From the NCBI GenBank assembly GCA_910579085.1, contig CAJTRU010000018.1, positions 1 through 58,570 on the forward strand: DNA of 58,570 bases, given 5' to 3'. The DNA is from an uncultured Lachnospiraceae bacterium. Lineage in GTDB: Bacteria > Bacillota > Clostridia > Lachnospirales > Lachnospiraceae. The notes beneath the pieces are model-generated. The model ran no database searches. It was not told the DNA's origin and saw only the letters and a program-made list of their open reading frames with translations. The position numbers and the translations under genes are program-made. Shown in pieces: positions 18,293 through 27,278 of the stretch; the stretch's first letter is position 1, and each line of letters starts with the position of its first letter.

Positions 18293-19030
18293 ATGGTAAA
18301 AATTGCAGTGTGCGATGATGAAAAAAATATAAGGGCTTATCTTGTTTCACTCATTAAAAAACAGGATATTGAATGTAGTATTATGGAATATGTGTCTGCT
18401 GATGAATATTTGCCAGATAGCAAAGAGTATGATTTGTTGTTTCTGGATATAGAGATGGGCGGTTCTGGCGCTGGAATGGATGGCATGGAACTGGCAAGAA
18501 ATATCCGAGGTATGGATACCGGCAGGCAGCCAGTCATTATATTTGTTACAGGCTATGAAAAATACGTTTATGACGCATTTGATGTAGGGGCATTCCAGTA
18601 TCTTGTAAAACCCGTGGATGAACAAAAATTTGCAGAGGTATTTAGCCGGGCAGTAAGACAAATTTTGTCAAGGCAGATTGCACAAGAGGCGGAGAAATAT
18701 AGGAAGAAACTTGTGATTCCGTATGCAGGCGGGAGTAAAACCATACCATATCATGATATCTACTATATGGAGAGCCGGAACCATAATATAGTGCTGTATC
18801 TAAAAAGTGGAACACTAGAATATTATGGAAAAATTGGAGATTTGGAAAGGAAACTGGCAGGGCAGTTTTACCGTATACACAGGGGCTATCTGGTTAATCT
18901 TTTTTATGTGGAAAGCTATAACAGGACGGAGATAAGAATGGAAAACGGGGATAAACTCCTGCTTTCAAGGTATAAATATGGCAACTTTGTGCAAGCGTAT
19001 ATGGAATACATTTCGGAGGAAAGCCAATGA
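18293..19030 (+). CDS. LytTR-family response regulator (second pair)
   Basis: 245 aa. The receiver domain has phosphoacceptor Asp52 in LFLDIEMGG and YLVKPVDEQKF. The LytTR domain ends with FYRIHRGYLVNLFYVE. ATG follows GGAGGTGGCGGGAC. It overlaps the kinase gene by 4 bases (ATGA). Clearly a paralogue of the regulator at 9432, with the same tail pattern (KYGNFVQAYM against KYGDFVKAYM). Confidence 0.93.
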   Translation: MVKIAVCDDEKNIRAYLVSLIKKQDIECSIMEYVSADEYLPDSKEYDLLFLDIEMGGSGAGMDGMELARNIRGMDTGRQPVIIFVTGYEKYVYDAFDVGAFQYLVKPVDEQKFAEVFSRAVRQILSRQIAQEAEKYRKKLVIPYAGGSKTIPYHDIYYMESRNHNIVLYLKSGTLEYYGKIGDLERKLAGQFYRIHRGYLVNLFYVESYNRTEIRMENGDKLLLSRYKYGNFVQAYMEYISEESQ

Positions 19031-20442
19031 GCCAGCCTGGGTTTGAAATAGTAAGTAACATATTGGAATTGTGTAAAATTGTAGTACAGGCTACAATGTT
19101 TATTATTTTGTGGGCGGCAGTTTTTGGTATAAAGAAAGTAAAACGGGATGGCATTGCGGCGGGTGTGTTTTTATTTATCAATATAGGGATATGGTTTCTG
19201 CCATGTGCCTCATGGGTCCGGTATGCCATATCAGCTGCTATTGCAACAGGGTACAGTGTAATATTCCATAAAAAACAGATTGGTAAAGCGGTTTTTACCA
19301 TGCTTGCGTTTTATAATTTCCACTGTTTAAGCTTTTTAATTGCAAATAGTATTTATATAAAAATGACAAATGTATGGATGAAAAGCATTGACGGATTACA
19401 GGCTGGTTATGAACAGCAGGTGTACCATAGCATGGCAGCAGGATTATCTGTAACCTTTTTATTTTATACAGTACTATTTGTAGTTATGACAGCAATTTTT
19501 AGCAGGCTTGTAAAAGGTATGGGCATAATGGCGTGGCAGGATGTTATCATGCTTTCTGTGCTGAATTTTGTGGGGAGCATGATTGCAAATATAGTAAACA
19601 GCCTGCTTATTGTAAAAATAGACAAAGGGATATTCATATTATTTGATGAAAAACCTGGTTTGCTTTGGAAAGTTCCGGTGATAGCGGCACTAATTTTTAC
19701 AGGGGAGACGGCATTGGTTTATTTTTGGCGGAGATACCAGGTTCTATTGTCTGAAAGACAGAAACATTTTGTGGAGGAACAGCAGGTAAAGGCAATGAAA
19801 CAGCGTCTGGAGGAAGCAGAGAATTTCTATGGCAGCATACGCAAGGTAAGACATGAGATGAAAAATCACATGGCAAACATCAAGGGGCTGGCTGAAACCA
19901 GGCAGTATGGAGAGATTGACGGGTATGTCCAGAGAATGGATGTGTCTATGCAGGCACTAGAATATAAGTATACAACAGGGAATGCGGTAACAGATGTCAT
20001 TATCAATGATAAGTGGCACAGGGCAGAGAAAAAGGGAATACAGTTTGAAGCTGATTTTCAGTATCATGGAGGAATTCAGGTATTTGATTTAGGGATTATC
20101 CTGGATAACCTTTTGGACAATGCTATAGAGGCCTGTGAGAAACTGGAATGTGGAAAAGGTTTTATACGCCTTGTTCTGAAGCAAAAGAAACAATTTCTTC
20201 TGCTCACTGTGGAGAATAGTTTTGATGGAACATTGTTTATGCAGGAGGAAAGTTCACTTCCATATACCACAAAGCAAAGCACATGTCCGGAGATTGTTAT
20301 GGAGCATGGGATTGGACTTAAAAATGTGTATGATATGGCGGAGCGGTATTATGGCGGGGTAAAGATAAAAGTGAAAAATGATATATTCCATGTAACAGTC
20401 ATGCTGCAGCAGGGGGAGGTGAAAGAAACAGAAAACAAGTAA
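19027..20442 (+). CDS. GHKL sensor histidine kinase (second pair)
   Basis: 471 aa with about six membrane segments in the first 230 residues, then His276 in KVRHEMKNHM. The GHKL domain has DNLLDNAIEACEK and HGIGLKNVYDMAERY. It overlaps the regulator by 4 bases and is followed by two small-protein genes. Same architecture as the kinase at 10129, so the two operons are duplicates that have diverged. No gene for a peptide signal is seen. Confidence 0.93.
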   Translation: MSQPGFEIVSNILELCKIVVQATMFIILWAAVFGIKKVKRDGIAAGVFLFINIGIWFLPCASWVRYAISAAIATGYSVIFHKKQIGKAVFTMLAFYNFHCLSFLIANSIYIKMTNVWMKSIDGLQAGYEQQVYHSMAAGLSVTFLFYTVLFVVMTAIFSRLVKGMGIMAWQDVIMLSVLNFVGSMIANIVNSLLIVKIDKGIFILFDEKPGLLWKVPVIAALIFTGETALVYFWRRYQVLLSERQKHFVEEQQVKAMKQRLEEAENFYGSIRKVRHEMKNHMANIKGLAETRQYGEIDGYVQRMDVSMQALEYKYTTGNAVTDVIINDKWHRAEKKGIQFEADFQYHGGIQVFDLGIILDNLLDNAIEACEKLECGKGFIRLVLKQKKQFLLLTVENSFDGTLFMQEESSLPYTTKQSTCPEIVMEHGIGLKNVYDMAERYYGGVKIKVKNDIFHVTVMLQQGEVKETENK

Positions 20443-20524
20443 TGAAAGAAAAGCAGTTTTGAAATACGGATGAGCCGTTAGTGGAACAGTGTATTATAAA
20501 ATTTTTATCAAGGAAGGAAAAGTT

Positions 20525-21268
20525 ATGTCGATAGAGATTACAAATACTTACAATAACTATGCAACAAATAACACAAAAAAAACGGACAGCAAAAAGAGTG
20601 GCGGAAGTAATAAAGAAGGTAATGTGACAACAAGTACAGTGGAAATCAAAACATCAGCCCCTGGCATAACGGGAACAGAACAGATTAAGACAGGTTTTAG
20701 TTCTGTAAATGATTATTCCAAATATTTGCAGGATAAATACAGTTATATGAATACGGGAATAACCTCAATGCAAGGCGTACCGGCAACAGTTTCAGTACCG
20801 GGTGCATTTTTGAAAAAGTGCATGAATGATATAGAAAAAGCGGCATATTTGGAAGAAAATCTGGCGGCTATTCCAGAATGTGCAAAAATGGCAGTAAACG
20901 GTTCTCTTGGAACTTTGACAAGCCTGAGTTATCAAATTGATGATAATGGAAATATAACTTGTATATCATCTGGTACAAATGACCCAGACGGGAAAATAGC
21001 CAGAGAAAATGCAAAGAGAAAGGCACAGGAGAAAAGGGCGGCAGAGGAAAAGGCGGCTAATAGGCGGGAAAAGAAAAAAGCAGAGGATGAAAAGACTGCA
21101 AAAAGACGGGCAGAAAGGAAAGAACAGGCAGAAAAACTGGCGGAGGGCAGAGAAACAGGAACATTTATGGTATCTGCTACTGGCACTAATGTAAAAAGTG
21201 TTATGCAAAATCTTATAAATACATTTTCTGGCACATCAATAGTGGGAAGCTTTGATATAAAGGCATAA
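20525..21268 (+). CDS. Leaderless small-protein family member with basic coiled coil
   Basis: 247 aa from the ATG after AAGGAAGG; an earlier ATG at 20489 precedes that ribosome binding site. The N-terminus is polar and Asn/Thr/Lys-rich. The shared core reads TVSVPGAFLKKCMNDIEKAAYL followed by SYQIDDNGNITCISSGTNDPD. Then comes a long Arg/Lys/Glu/Ala coiled coil (residues about 160-215) and a hydrophilic tail. DUF6033-like by recall. No signal sequence; output of the second sensor operon by position. Confidence 0.78.
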   Translation: MSIEITNTYNNYATNNTKKTDSKKSGGSNKEGNVTTSTVEIKTSAPGITGTEQIKTGFSSVNDYSKYLQDKYSYMNTGITSMQGVPATVSVPGAFLKKCMNDIEKAAYLEENLAAIPECAKMAVNGSLGTLTSLSYQIDDNGNITCISSGTNDPDGKIARENAKRKAQEKRAAEEKAANRREKKKAEDEKTAKRRAERKEQAEKLAEGRETGTFMVSATGTNVKSVMQNLINTFSGTSIVGSFDIKA

Positions 21269-21322
21269 ATAATTATGGTTTATTTTTGCGAAGGAAAAAA
21301 GGTGGTATTTCTGCGGACTGTC

Positions 21323-21391
21323 CGGACTTATTGCAAGAGAGCATGGCGGTTCTGGCTGGCAGGGGAATTGCCAGTAAAAAATATTGATAAC
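21323..21391 (+). promoter_or_regulatory. Conserved intergenic element, copy 2
   Basis: Matches 12607-12676 in sequence and in position just before a small-protein ribosome binding site. Here CTGGC pairs with GCCAG around the same loop, so the stem is kept although bases differ. AAAATATTGAT follows as in copy 1. Confidence 0.6.
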
Positions 21392-21408
21392 AATGGAGGG
21401 ATTGAAAA

Positions 21409-22059
21409 ATGAGTGTTAATGGAATAGGACAAAACTATTATCAGAACTATGTGGTAACAACGAAGAACGCACAAAATATTAATGGTACAGGCAAAGCAGA
21501 TAGTACATATGAATTATCAGAAGCAGAAGAAATGGAGATTTTTAAGAAAGAGTTTTATGATGACCTTTCTAAAATTAACATTCACAGGACAGTAAGTAAT
21601 GCAGCTGTAAATATTTCAGAAGAGGCATTTAAGGCCATGAAAGATGTTCCTGGATATAGGGACAAAATTCTTTCACTGCTTCAGAGGGATTTAGAAGCTT
21701 CTTATGTACCTGGAGACTGTTCTGTTTTGATAACAGTTGGCGCAACTTTGGATGATTATAGAGGATGTTCATGGTCTGTGGGCTATGATTCTGAGTTCCA
21801 TATGCGTTCACGAAACAGTTTTTATAAAAGGACAAGTGGCAAACAAGACAAGCAAAAAGAGATTTTGGAAAAATACCTGCAAAAACGGGCTTGGGTAAAA
21901 AAACAGCAGCAGGAAATATTAAATAAAAAGATTGTAAAGCAGGAGCAGGAAAGAAACAGGTTATTACAGTTATGGAACAATGAAAGGCAGTTAGCGGAAG
22001 CCTCTAATGCCTATGAAGCAAATATTATGATGGAAAATGTTGCAGATTGTAATTTATAA
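21409..22059 (+). CDS. Leaderless small-protein family member, most divergent
   Basis: 216 aa after GGAGGGATTGAAAA. The N-terminus MSVNGIGQNYYQNY is typical of the group. The core is weaker (VNISEEAFKAMKDVPGYRDKI, then ITVGATLDDYRGCSWSVGY). A Lys/Gln/Glu coiled coil (about 150-195) follows. No signal peptide or enzyme motif. Last gene of operon 2, ending at a hairpin. Confidence 0.72.
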   Translation: MSVNGIGQNYYQNYVVTTKNAQNINGTGKADSTYELSEAEEMEIFKKEFYDDLSKINIHRTVSNAAVNISEEAFKAMKDVPGYRDKILSLLQRDLEASYVPGDCSVLITVGATLDDYRGCSWSVGYDSEFHMRSRNSFYKRTSGKQDKQKEILEKYLQKRAWVKKQQQEILNKKIVKQEQERNRLLQLWNNERQLAEASNAYEANIMMENVADCNL

Positions 22060-22060
22060 A

Positions 22061-22087
22061 ACTGCTGTACTTCCCATATACAGCAGT
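22061..22087 (+). terminator. Hairpin ending sensor operon 2
   Basis: ACTGCTGTA pairs perfectly with TACAGCAGT two bases after the stop codon. The following run is A-rich rather than T-rich, so termination strength is uncertain. Confidence 0.5.
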
Positions 22088-22170
22088 AAAATGTGTGTAT
22101 GTGTATTTTGGGGTACTGGTTTTAGAAATGTTTTTACATGGCTTATGGATTTAGGTGCTATTTGTAAGGC

Positions 22171-22785
22171 TTATCCTCCTAAAGTAATATCCTGTTCCTG
22201 GTACCATTGTAACGCATCTGTAAATTGTTTTTCCTGGAAATCCGGCCATAATTCTTTTACAATATAAAAATCTGAATAGACGGTCTGGATAGGAAGAAAA
22301 CCAGATAAACGGCACATCCCGCCCCACCGGATTACCAGGTCAATTCTTGGTATTTCCTGGGATGCCCATCCATTCTTCATGTCCCATTTCCACCCATAGT
22401 TTATTAAGAAGTTTACTTTTAACGTTTTGGTGTTACAGGCTGCTTTATCCCTGCGGCCTGTATATGGAAGCAGCTCTTTAGGAAAACAGGGCGAACTTGT
22501 ATTGCCAATCACATATAATTCTGTATTTTCCTGTCCAGCCATTTCAACAGCATTTATACATGCTTTTGAAAATGCAGTAACCTGTTCTTTTGGCCGCTTA
22601 CAGTTATCCACTGTAAATCCATAATAAGTTAATTCTTTTATACCATAATTTTGTGCTATTTTAATTAGTTTTAAACCTGGCTCCAGTCCATATACATAGC
22701 CTTCTTCTTTTTTTAATCCATTTACTTTTGCCCAGCGTCTGTTACCATCTGGAATAATACCAATATGTTGTGGAATACGTTTCAT
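22171..22785 (-). CDS. Short cis-prenyltransferase (undecaprenyl diphosphate synthase family)
   Basis: 204 aa starting after AGGAGG. HIGIIPDGNRRWA, with the catalytic Asp13, is the family signature. TYYGFTVDNCKRPKEQV corresponds to the FSTENWKRP loop, and IDLVIRWGGMCRLSGFLPIQ, then YSDFYIVKELWPDF, is the C-terminal dimer motif. These enzymes extend farnesyl diphosphate with isopentenyl units. It is shorter than normal UppS (about 240-250 aa) and not next to cdsA or dxr, so it is probably a paralogue with its own product length. Confidence 0.88.
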   Translation of the reverse strand: MKRIPQHIGIIPDGNRRWAKVNGLKKEEGYVYGLEPGLKLIKIAQNYGIKELTYYGFTVDNCKRPKEQVTAFSKACINAVEMAGQENTELYVIGNTSSPCFPKELLPYTGRRDKAACNTKTLKVNFLINYGWKWDMKNGWASQEIPRIDLVIRWGGMCRLSGFLPIQTVYSDFYIVKELWPDFQEKQFTDALQWYQEQDITLGG

Positions 22786-23120
22786 GGCATCCTCCTGTAT
22801 TTTTGAAAATATGCCAGTGTAAATTACTGCCGCAGTCATGTAATAATCCTGGTTTTGTAGTAACCAGATACCCATTTCTAATAAATATGGACAGATTTTA
22901 GAAATTTATACATATAACAGGTATATCTTTTTAGGATTTGTTATGCTGCAGATTATTGCGGTTAGCAGATGTGTTAATAATGGAATTTAATAGAATTACC
23001 AGAAGGTTGTGTTTTAGTAAACCGGGTCTTATTTTTTTGTTATTTCAAAACTTTGTTTTGCTGGTGCCGCTTAAAATACATTTGTAATTAAAAAATGGGG
23101 AAATTTAAGAATTTTAAGTA

Positions 23121-23149
23121 TTGACATACACATATAATAGTGATATAGT
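23121..23149 (+). promoter_or_regulatory. Promoter of the Trp T-box unit
   Basis: TTGACA and TATAGT with a 17-base spacer, about 20-40 bases before the T-box leader starts. Confidence 0.75.
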
Positions 23150-23164
23150 TATGTAATAAATTTA

Positions 23165-23461
23165 ATACTCCAAACCGTTGAGGCGGAGATAACGGCAATG
23201 ATGCCTTTACAGAGAGCCTGTATTGCTGGAAGCAGGCAAGAAACAAGTTGTCAAATGGACCGCTGAGGGCGCAGTCAAATGTGGTTTTGCACAGAGTATT
23301 CTGCGACGCTGCAGGCAAGCGTATAAATGCCGGGGATATGCTGGTATCCCGCTAAGTGCACGGTGTATTACCGTGAATCAAGGTGGCACCGCGGATAGTG
23401 CCGTACTATTAGTACATGTCCGCCCTTGACAGAAAGTATATTTTTGTCAAGGGCGTTTTTT
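23165..23461 (+). promoter_or_regulatory. T-box leader, Trp specifier
   Basis: AAGGTGGCACCGCGG (about 23380-23395) is the conserved T-box antiterminator. An AGAGA kink-turn motif lies near 23212 and TGG followed by ACC (about 23260) is the likely specifier. The terminator stem CGCCCTTGAC (23421-23430) with GTCAAGGGCG (23446-23455) and T run competes with the antiterminator. Uncharged tRNA-Trp should allow read-through into the TrpB2 gene. Confidence 0.88.
23421..23461 (+). terminator. T-box terminator (Trp)
   Basis: Ten-bp perfect stem CGCCCTTGAC/GTCAAGGGCG followed by a T run. Confidence 0.88.
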
Positions 23462-23539
23462 GTTTGTACTGGATTTTATTAGAACGGAACTTTACTGGCA
23501 CAGGATATAAGGCATGGAGTATTTAGGGAGGTAATTAAA

Positions 23540-23614
23540 ATGTTATTGACGAAACTCTGGCGTCCGGAAGGACGCAGAAAAATTCTTGTAATAAGAACAG
23601 TAACTGTTGGCTAG
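23540..23614 (+). CDS. 24-residue upstream ORF between T-box and trpB
   Basis: ATG follows GGGAGGTAATTAAA. The real gene's ATG at 23658 has the nearly identical GGAGGTAATTAAA, so the ribosome-binding segment is duplicated. The peptide is basic, with one Trp (TKLWRPEGRRK). The coding segment contains a perfect hairpin GCGTCC-GGAA-GGACGC. It may be a leader peptide or only a duplicated start; untested. Confidence 0.4.
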   Translation: MLLTKLWRPEGRRKILVIRTVTVG

Positions 23615-23657
23615 CTTAACTGGGAAAACCTAGACAATCTATATGGAGGTAATTAAA

Positions 23658-25031
23658 ATGAATACAGAAAAAATCCCTTATAAAATATATCTTAATGAAG
23701 ACGAGATGCCAAAGGCATGGTATAACCTGCGTGCTGATATGAAACAGAAACCAGCACCATTATTAAATCCTGGTACACACCAGCCAATGAGTGTAGAAGA
23801 ACTTTCAGGAGTTTTTTGTAAGGAACTTGCTGCACAGGAACTGGATGAGGATACTCCTTTTTTTGAAATCCCAGAGGAAATCCGCAATTTCTATAAAATG
23901 TACCGTCCGTCACCGTTAGTCCGTGCATACTGCCTGGAAGAAAAACTTGGCACACCAGCCAGAATTTATTATAAGTTTGAAGGCAATAATACAAGTGGCA
24001 GCCACAAATTAAATTCTGCAATAGCGCAGGCATATTATGCTAAGAAACAGGGGCTTAAAGGAGTAACTACAGAAACAGGTGCCGGCCAGTGGGGTACTGC
24101 CCTTTCTATGGCATGTTCATACTTTGGCCTTGACTGTAAGGTATATATGGTAAAATGCTCATATGAACAGAAACCTTTCCGCCGTGAGGTTATGCGTACT
24201 TATGGTGCATCAGTGACACCATCACCATCTATGGAAACTGAGGTTGGAAAGAAAATCCTTGCTGAACATCCAGGTACTACAGGAAGCCTTGGCTGTGCTA
24301 TTTCTGAGGCAGTTGAGAAGGCAGTATCAAGTGAAGGATACCGTTATGTACTGGGAAGTGTGCTTAACCAGGTGCTTCTCCATCAGTCAGTTATTGGACT
24401 TGAAACAAAGTCAGCCCTTGACAAATATGGTATAAAGCCAGATATTATTATTGGCTGTGCTGGCGGTGGTTCTAATCTTGGCGGCCTTATTGCACCATTT
24501 ATGGGTGAAAAACTCCGTGGTGAAGCAGATTACCGCATTATAGCTGTTGAGCCTGCATCATGCCCAAGCTTTACACGTGGTGTGTATGCTTATGATTTCT
24601 GTGATACAGGAATGGTCTGCCCGCTCGCTAAGATGTATACACTTGGCAGTGGCTTTATACCTTCTGCTAACCATGCAGGCGGACTCCGTTACCATGGCAT
24701 GAGTTCTACATTGTCTGAACTGTACCACCAGGGATTAATGGAAGCAACAAGTGTTAAGCAGACAGAAGTGTTTGAGGCTGCGGAATATTTTGCAAGGATA
24801 GAAGGTATCCTTCCAGCACCAGAGAGTTCACATGCAATACGTGTTGCCATTGATGAAGCAAATAAGTGCAAGGAAACTGGAGAAGAGAAGACTATTGTAT
24901 TTGGTCTTACTGGAACAGGATATTTTGATATGGTGGCTTATGAGAAATTCCATAATGGTGAAATGAATGATTATATTCCTACTGATGAAGAACTTGCGGC
25001 TTGCCGTGACAAGCTTCCAAAAGCTGAGTAA
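23658..25031 (+). CDS. trpB: TrpB2-type tryptophan synthase beta chain
   Basis: 457-aa PLP enzyme joining indole and serine. GNNTSGSHKLNSA holds the PLP-binding Lys117, GAGQWGTALSMA follows, and GCAGGGSNLGG is the phosphate-binding loop. The longer N-terminal part (LNEDEMPKAWYNLRADM) marks the TrpB2 class rather than TrpB1. I start at 23658 behind GGAGG; the ATG at 23643 precedes it. No trpA or other trp genes are adjacent, which is usual for TrpB2 working on free indole. Control by the Trp T-box fits. Confidence 0.93.
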   Translation: MNTEKIPYKIYLNEDEMPKAWYNLRADMKQKPAPLLNPGTHQPMSVEELSGVFCKELAAQELDEDTPFFEIPEEIRNFYKMYRPSPLVRAYCLEEKLGTPARIYYKFEGNNTSGSHKLNSAIAQAYYAKKQGLKGVTTETGAGQWGTALSMACSYFGLDCKVYMVKCSYEQKPFRREVMRTYGASVTPSPSMETEVGKKILAEHPGTTGSLGCAISEAVEKAVSSEGYRYVLGSVLNQVLLHQSVIGLETKSALDKYGIKPDIIIGCAGGGSNLGGLIAPFMGEKLRGEADYRIIAVEPASCPSFTRGVYAYDFCDTGMVCPLAKMYTLGSGFIPSANHAGGLRYHGMSSTLSELYHQGLMEATSVKQTEVFEAAEYFARIEGILPAPESSHAIRVAIDEANKCKETGEEKTIVFGLTGTGYFDMVAYEKFHNGEMNDYIPTDEELAACRDKLPKAE

Positions 25032-25112
25032 GTAAATGTTTTTTGATAAGCAGGCAATGCCAGTTATTATAAATTTATATAAATTCCAGGTAATGTTTTT
25101 TATATGAAAATG

Positions 25113-25153
25113 CTTTCCGCAGATTTTCCTTTATTGGGAAACCTGCGGAAAAG
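25113..25153 (+). terminator. Hairpin after trpB
   Basis: CTTTCCGCAG pairs with CTGCGGAAAAG across a 20-base loop; only a short T stretch follows, so it is a modest terminator. Confidence 0.5.
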
Positions 25154-25197
25154 TTTGTAAGTTAATATATTTATACTAAGGAGGCTTTAATTAATTT

Positions 25198-26889
25198 ATG
25201 GTAAAGATGTCACAGGTAAAAATTCCTGTTAAAACCATTCTAAAGGTTCTGCCAGGACAGTGTTCACAGCATGGCATTATTACAAATGAAGAGAAGAAGC
25301 TTGTATTACAGGCAGCCTCTAAAAGCCTTGGCATCCCAGCGGGTGAAGTATGGAATTTTGTGGTTAGAAAGAAATCGATGGATGCCAGAAAGAAAAATAA
25401 CCAGGAAAATAACATTTATTATATTTACCATGTAGAATTTAATTGTAATAATGAACAGAAATTAGTCCGCCGTTATGGAAAAAATGATGTATCATTTATT
25501 CCTGGTAATGAGAATGAAAAATATACCAAAAGCATTTTTCCGTCTGGTAATAGTATTATAAAGAAAGATAACCACCATGTGCTTGTTGCAGGTTTTGGGC
25601 CAGCAGGCCTTTTTGCTGCGCTGGTACTGGCAAGGGCAGGGTTTAACCCTGTTGTTATTGAGAGGGGCATGGATGTAAGGGAGCGCCAGAAAGTTACCAG
25701 CAGGTTCTGGGAGGGCGGGGAATTAAACCCTGAATGTAATGTGCAGTTTGGAGAAGGAGGCGCAGGCACATTTTCAGATGGTAAATTAAATACATTAGTT
25801 AAAGATAAAGATGGATATAACCGTATGGTTTTAAATACACTTGCAGAGTTTGGCGCACCTTCAGAAATACTTTACCTGCAGAAGCCGCATATTGGCACAG
25901 ACAGGCTTGCAGATGTTGTGGAGGCAATGCGGTGTGAGATAATAAAGCTTGGGGGAACGGTACATTTTAATACCAAACTTACAAATATTATTTATAAGGA
26001 TGGATGTATAAATGGTGCAAAAATTTCAAAAATTACTGGTAATGGCATTTGTGGTGAAGAACAGGAGATAAAATGTACACATCTTGTCCTTGCTATAGGC
26101 CATAGTGCACGTGATACATTTTACAGCCTTTATGGCAATGGGCTTTATATAGAGCCAAAGGCATTTGCAATTGGAGTGCGTGTGGAACATCCACAGGACA
26201 TTATTGGTTACAGCCAGTATGGAAGTTTATATACTAAGCTTCCTGCCGCAGATTATAAACTGGCTTGTAAGGCAAAGGACGGACGTGGTGTATATTCATT
26301 CTGCATGTGTCCAGGAGGTTATGTTGTAAATGCGTCATCAGAGCTGGGACGCCTTGCAGTAAATGGAATGAGCAATTATGCACGTAATGGCAGAAATGCG
26401 AATAGTGCAATAGTAGTAACTGTTTCTCCAGAAGATTTTGGAGGGAATGGCGCACTTGCAGGTATAGAATTCCAGCGTAAATGGGAAGAAGAAGCATACA
26501 GGCAGGCGGGTGGCAAAATTCCTGTACAGCTTTTTGATGATTTCTGCAATAATATAAAAAGTACAAGTTTTGGGGATATAATGCCTGATATGAAAGGCGG
26601 TTATATGCTTGCAAATACAAGGGCGGCAATGCCTGCTTTTGTTGGAAACCTTGTAGAAGAGGGCATTAAGAATTTTGGTAAGAAAATAAAAGGGTATTCC
26701 AGGGAAGATGTGCTGGTTTCAGGAATTGAAAGCAGGACTTCATCACCAGTAAGGATAAACCGTGATAAAGATTTCCAGGCAAATATACATGGTATTTATC
26801 CATGTGGTGAAGGTGCAGGCTACGCAGGAGGGATAACATCTGCGGCAGCCGATGGCATACGTGTAGCACTTGCAGTAATCAATTCATAA
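25198..26889 (+). CDS. FAD-dependent oxidoreductase (COG2509 type)
   Basis: 563 aa. After about 125 residues of an N-terminal ferredoxin-like domain comes the dinucleotide fold VLVAGFGPAGLFAALVLA (glycines 132, 134, 137) with VIERG at the end of strand 2. GEGGAGTFSDGKLNT and the C-terminal GEGAGYAGGITSAAADG (FAD-contacting) are diagnostic of the uncharacterised FAD-dependent dehydrogenase group common in Firmicutes. Start ATG 25198 after AAGGAGG. Substrate unknown; single transcription unit. Confidence 0.9.
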   Translation: MVKMSQVKIPVKTILKVLPGQCSQHGIITNEEKKLVLQAASKSLGIPAGEVWNFVVRKKSMDARKKNNQENNIYYIYHVEFNCNNEQKLVRRYGKNDVSFIPGNENEKYTKSIFPSGNSIIKKDNHHVLVAGFGPAGLFAALVLARAGFNPVVIERGMDVRERQKVTSRFWEGGELNPECNVQFGEGGAGTFSDGKLNTLVKDKDGYNRMVLNTLAEFGAPSEILYLQKPHIGTDRLADVVEAMRCEIIKLGGTVHFNTKLTNIIYKDGCINGAKISKITGNGICGEEQEIKCTHLVLAIGHSARDTFYSLYGNGLYIEPKAFAIGVRVEHPQDIIGYSQYGSLYTKLPAADYKLACKAKDGRGVYSFCMCPGGYVVNASSELGRLAVNGMSNYARNGRNANSAIVVTVSPEDFGGNGALAGIEFQRKWEEEAYRQAGGKIPVQLFDDFCNNIKSTSFGDIMPDMKGGYMLANTRAAMPAFVGNLVEEGIKNFGKKIKGYSREDVLVSGIESRTSSPVRINRDKDFQANIHGIYPCGEGAGYAGGITSAAADGIRVALAVINS

Positions 26890-27045
26890 TTATAGTTGTA
26901 TTTATTTAAAAAGTATTTTAATATGTATCTTAAAGGTACTTTAGAATACTTTTTATAGTATCTGGAAATACCTGCATGTTTTGTATATTTATATTTTGTA
27001 TGTTTATGTTTTATATGTTTATGCTAATGAAAGGATTTTATAAAA

Positions 27046-27267
27046 ATGAATGAAGAAAAAATTGCCAGGATTAATGAATTATACCATAAATCAAAAGATG
27101 AAGGTCTGTCACCAGAGGAGGCAGAAGAGCAGCAGGAGCTTAGAAAGGAATATATTGCTTCTGTACGGAATAATCTAAAAGGCCAGCTTGACAGCATAAC
27201 TATAGTAAATCCTGATGGTACAAGCAGGAATTTAGGTAAAGAACATAAAAAAAGAACATTGCATTAA
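27046..27267 (+). CDS. DUF896 family protein (YnzC-like)
   Basis: 73 aa. IARINELYHKSKDEGLSPEE and EQQELRKEYIASVRNNLKGQ are the conserved two-helix hairpin of the family. In Bacillus a member is linked to the SOS region, but its biochemical role is unknown. Start behind AAAGGA. Followed 11 bases later by the next gene, so likely an operon with it and the folate gene. Confidence 0.92.
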   Translation: MNEEKIARINELYHKSKDEGLSPEEAEEQQELRKEYIASVRNNLKGQLDSITIVNPDGTSRNLGKEHKKRTLH

Positions 27268-27278
27268 TAAGGAATTAA

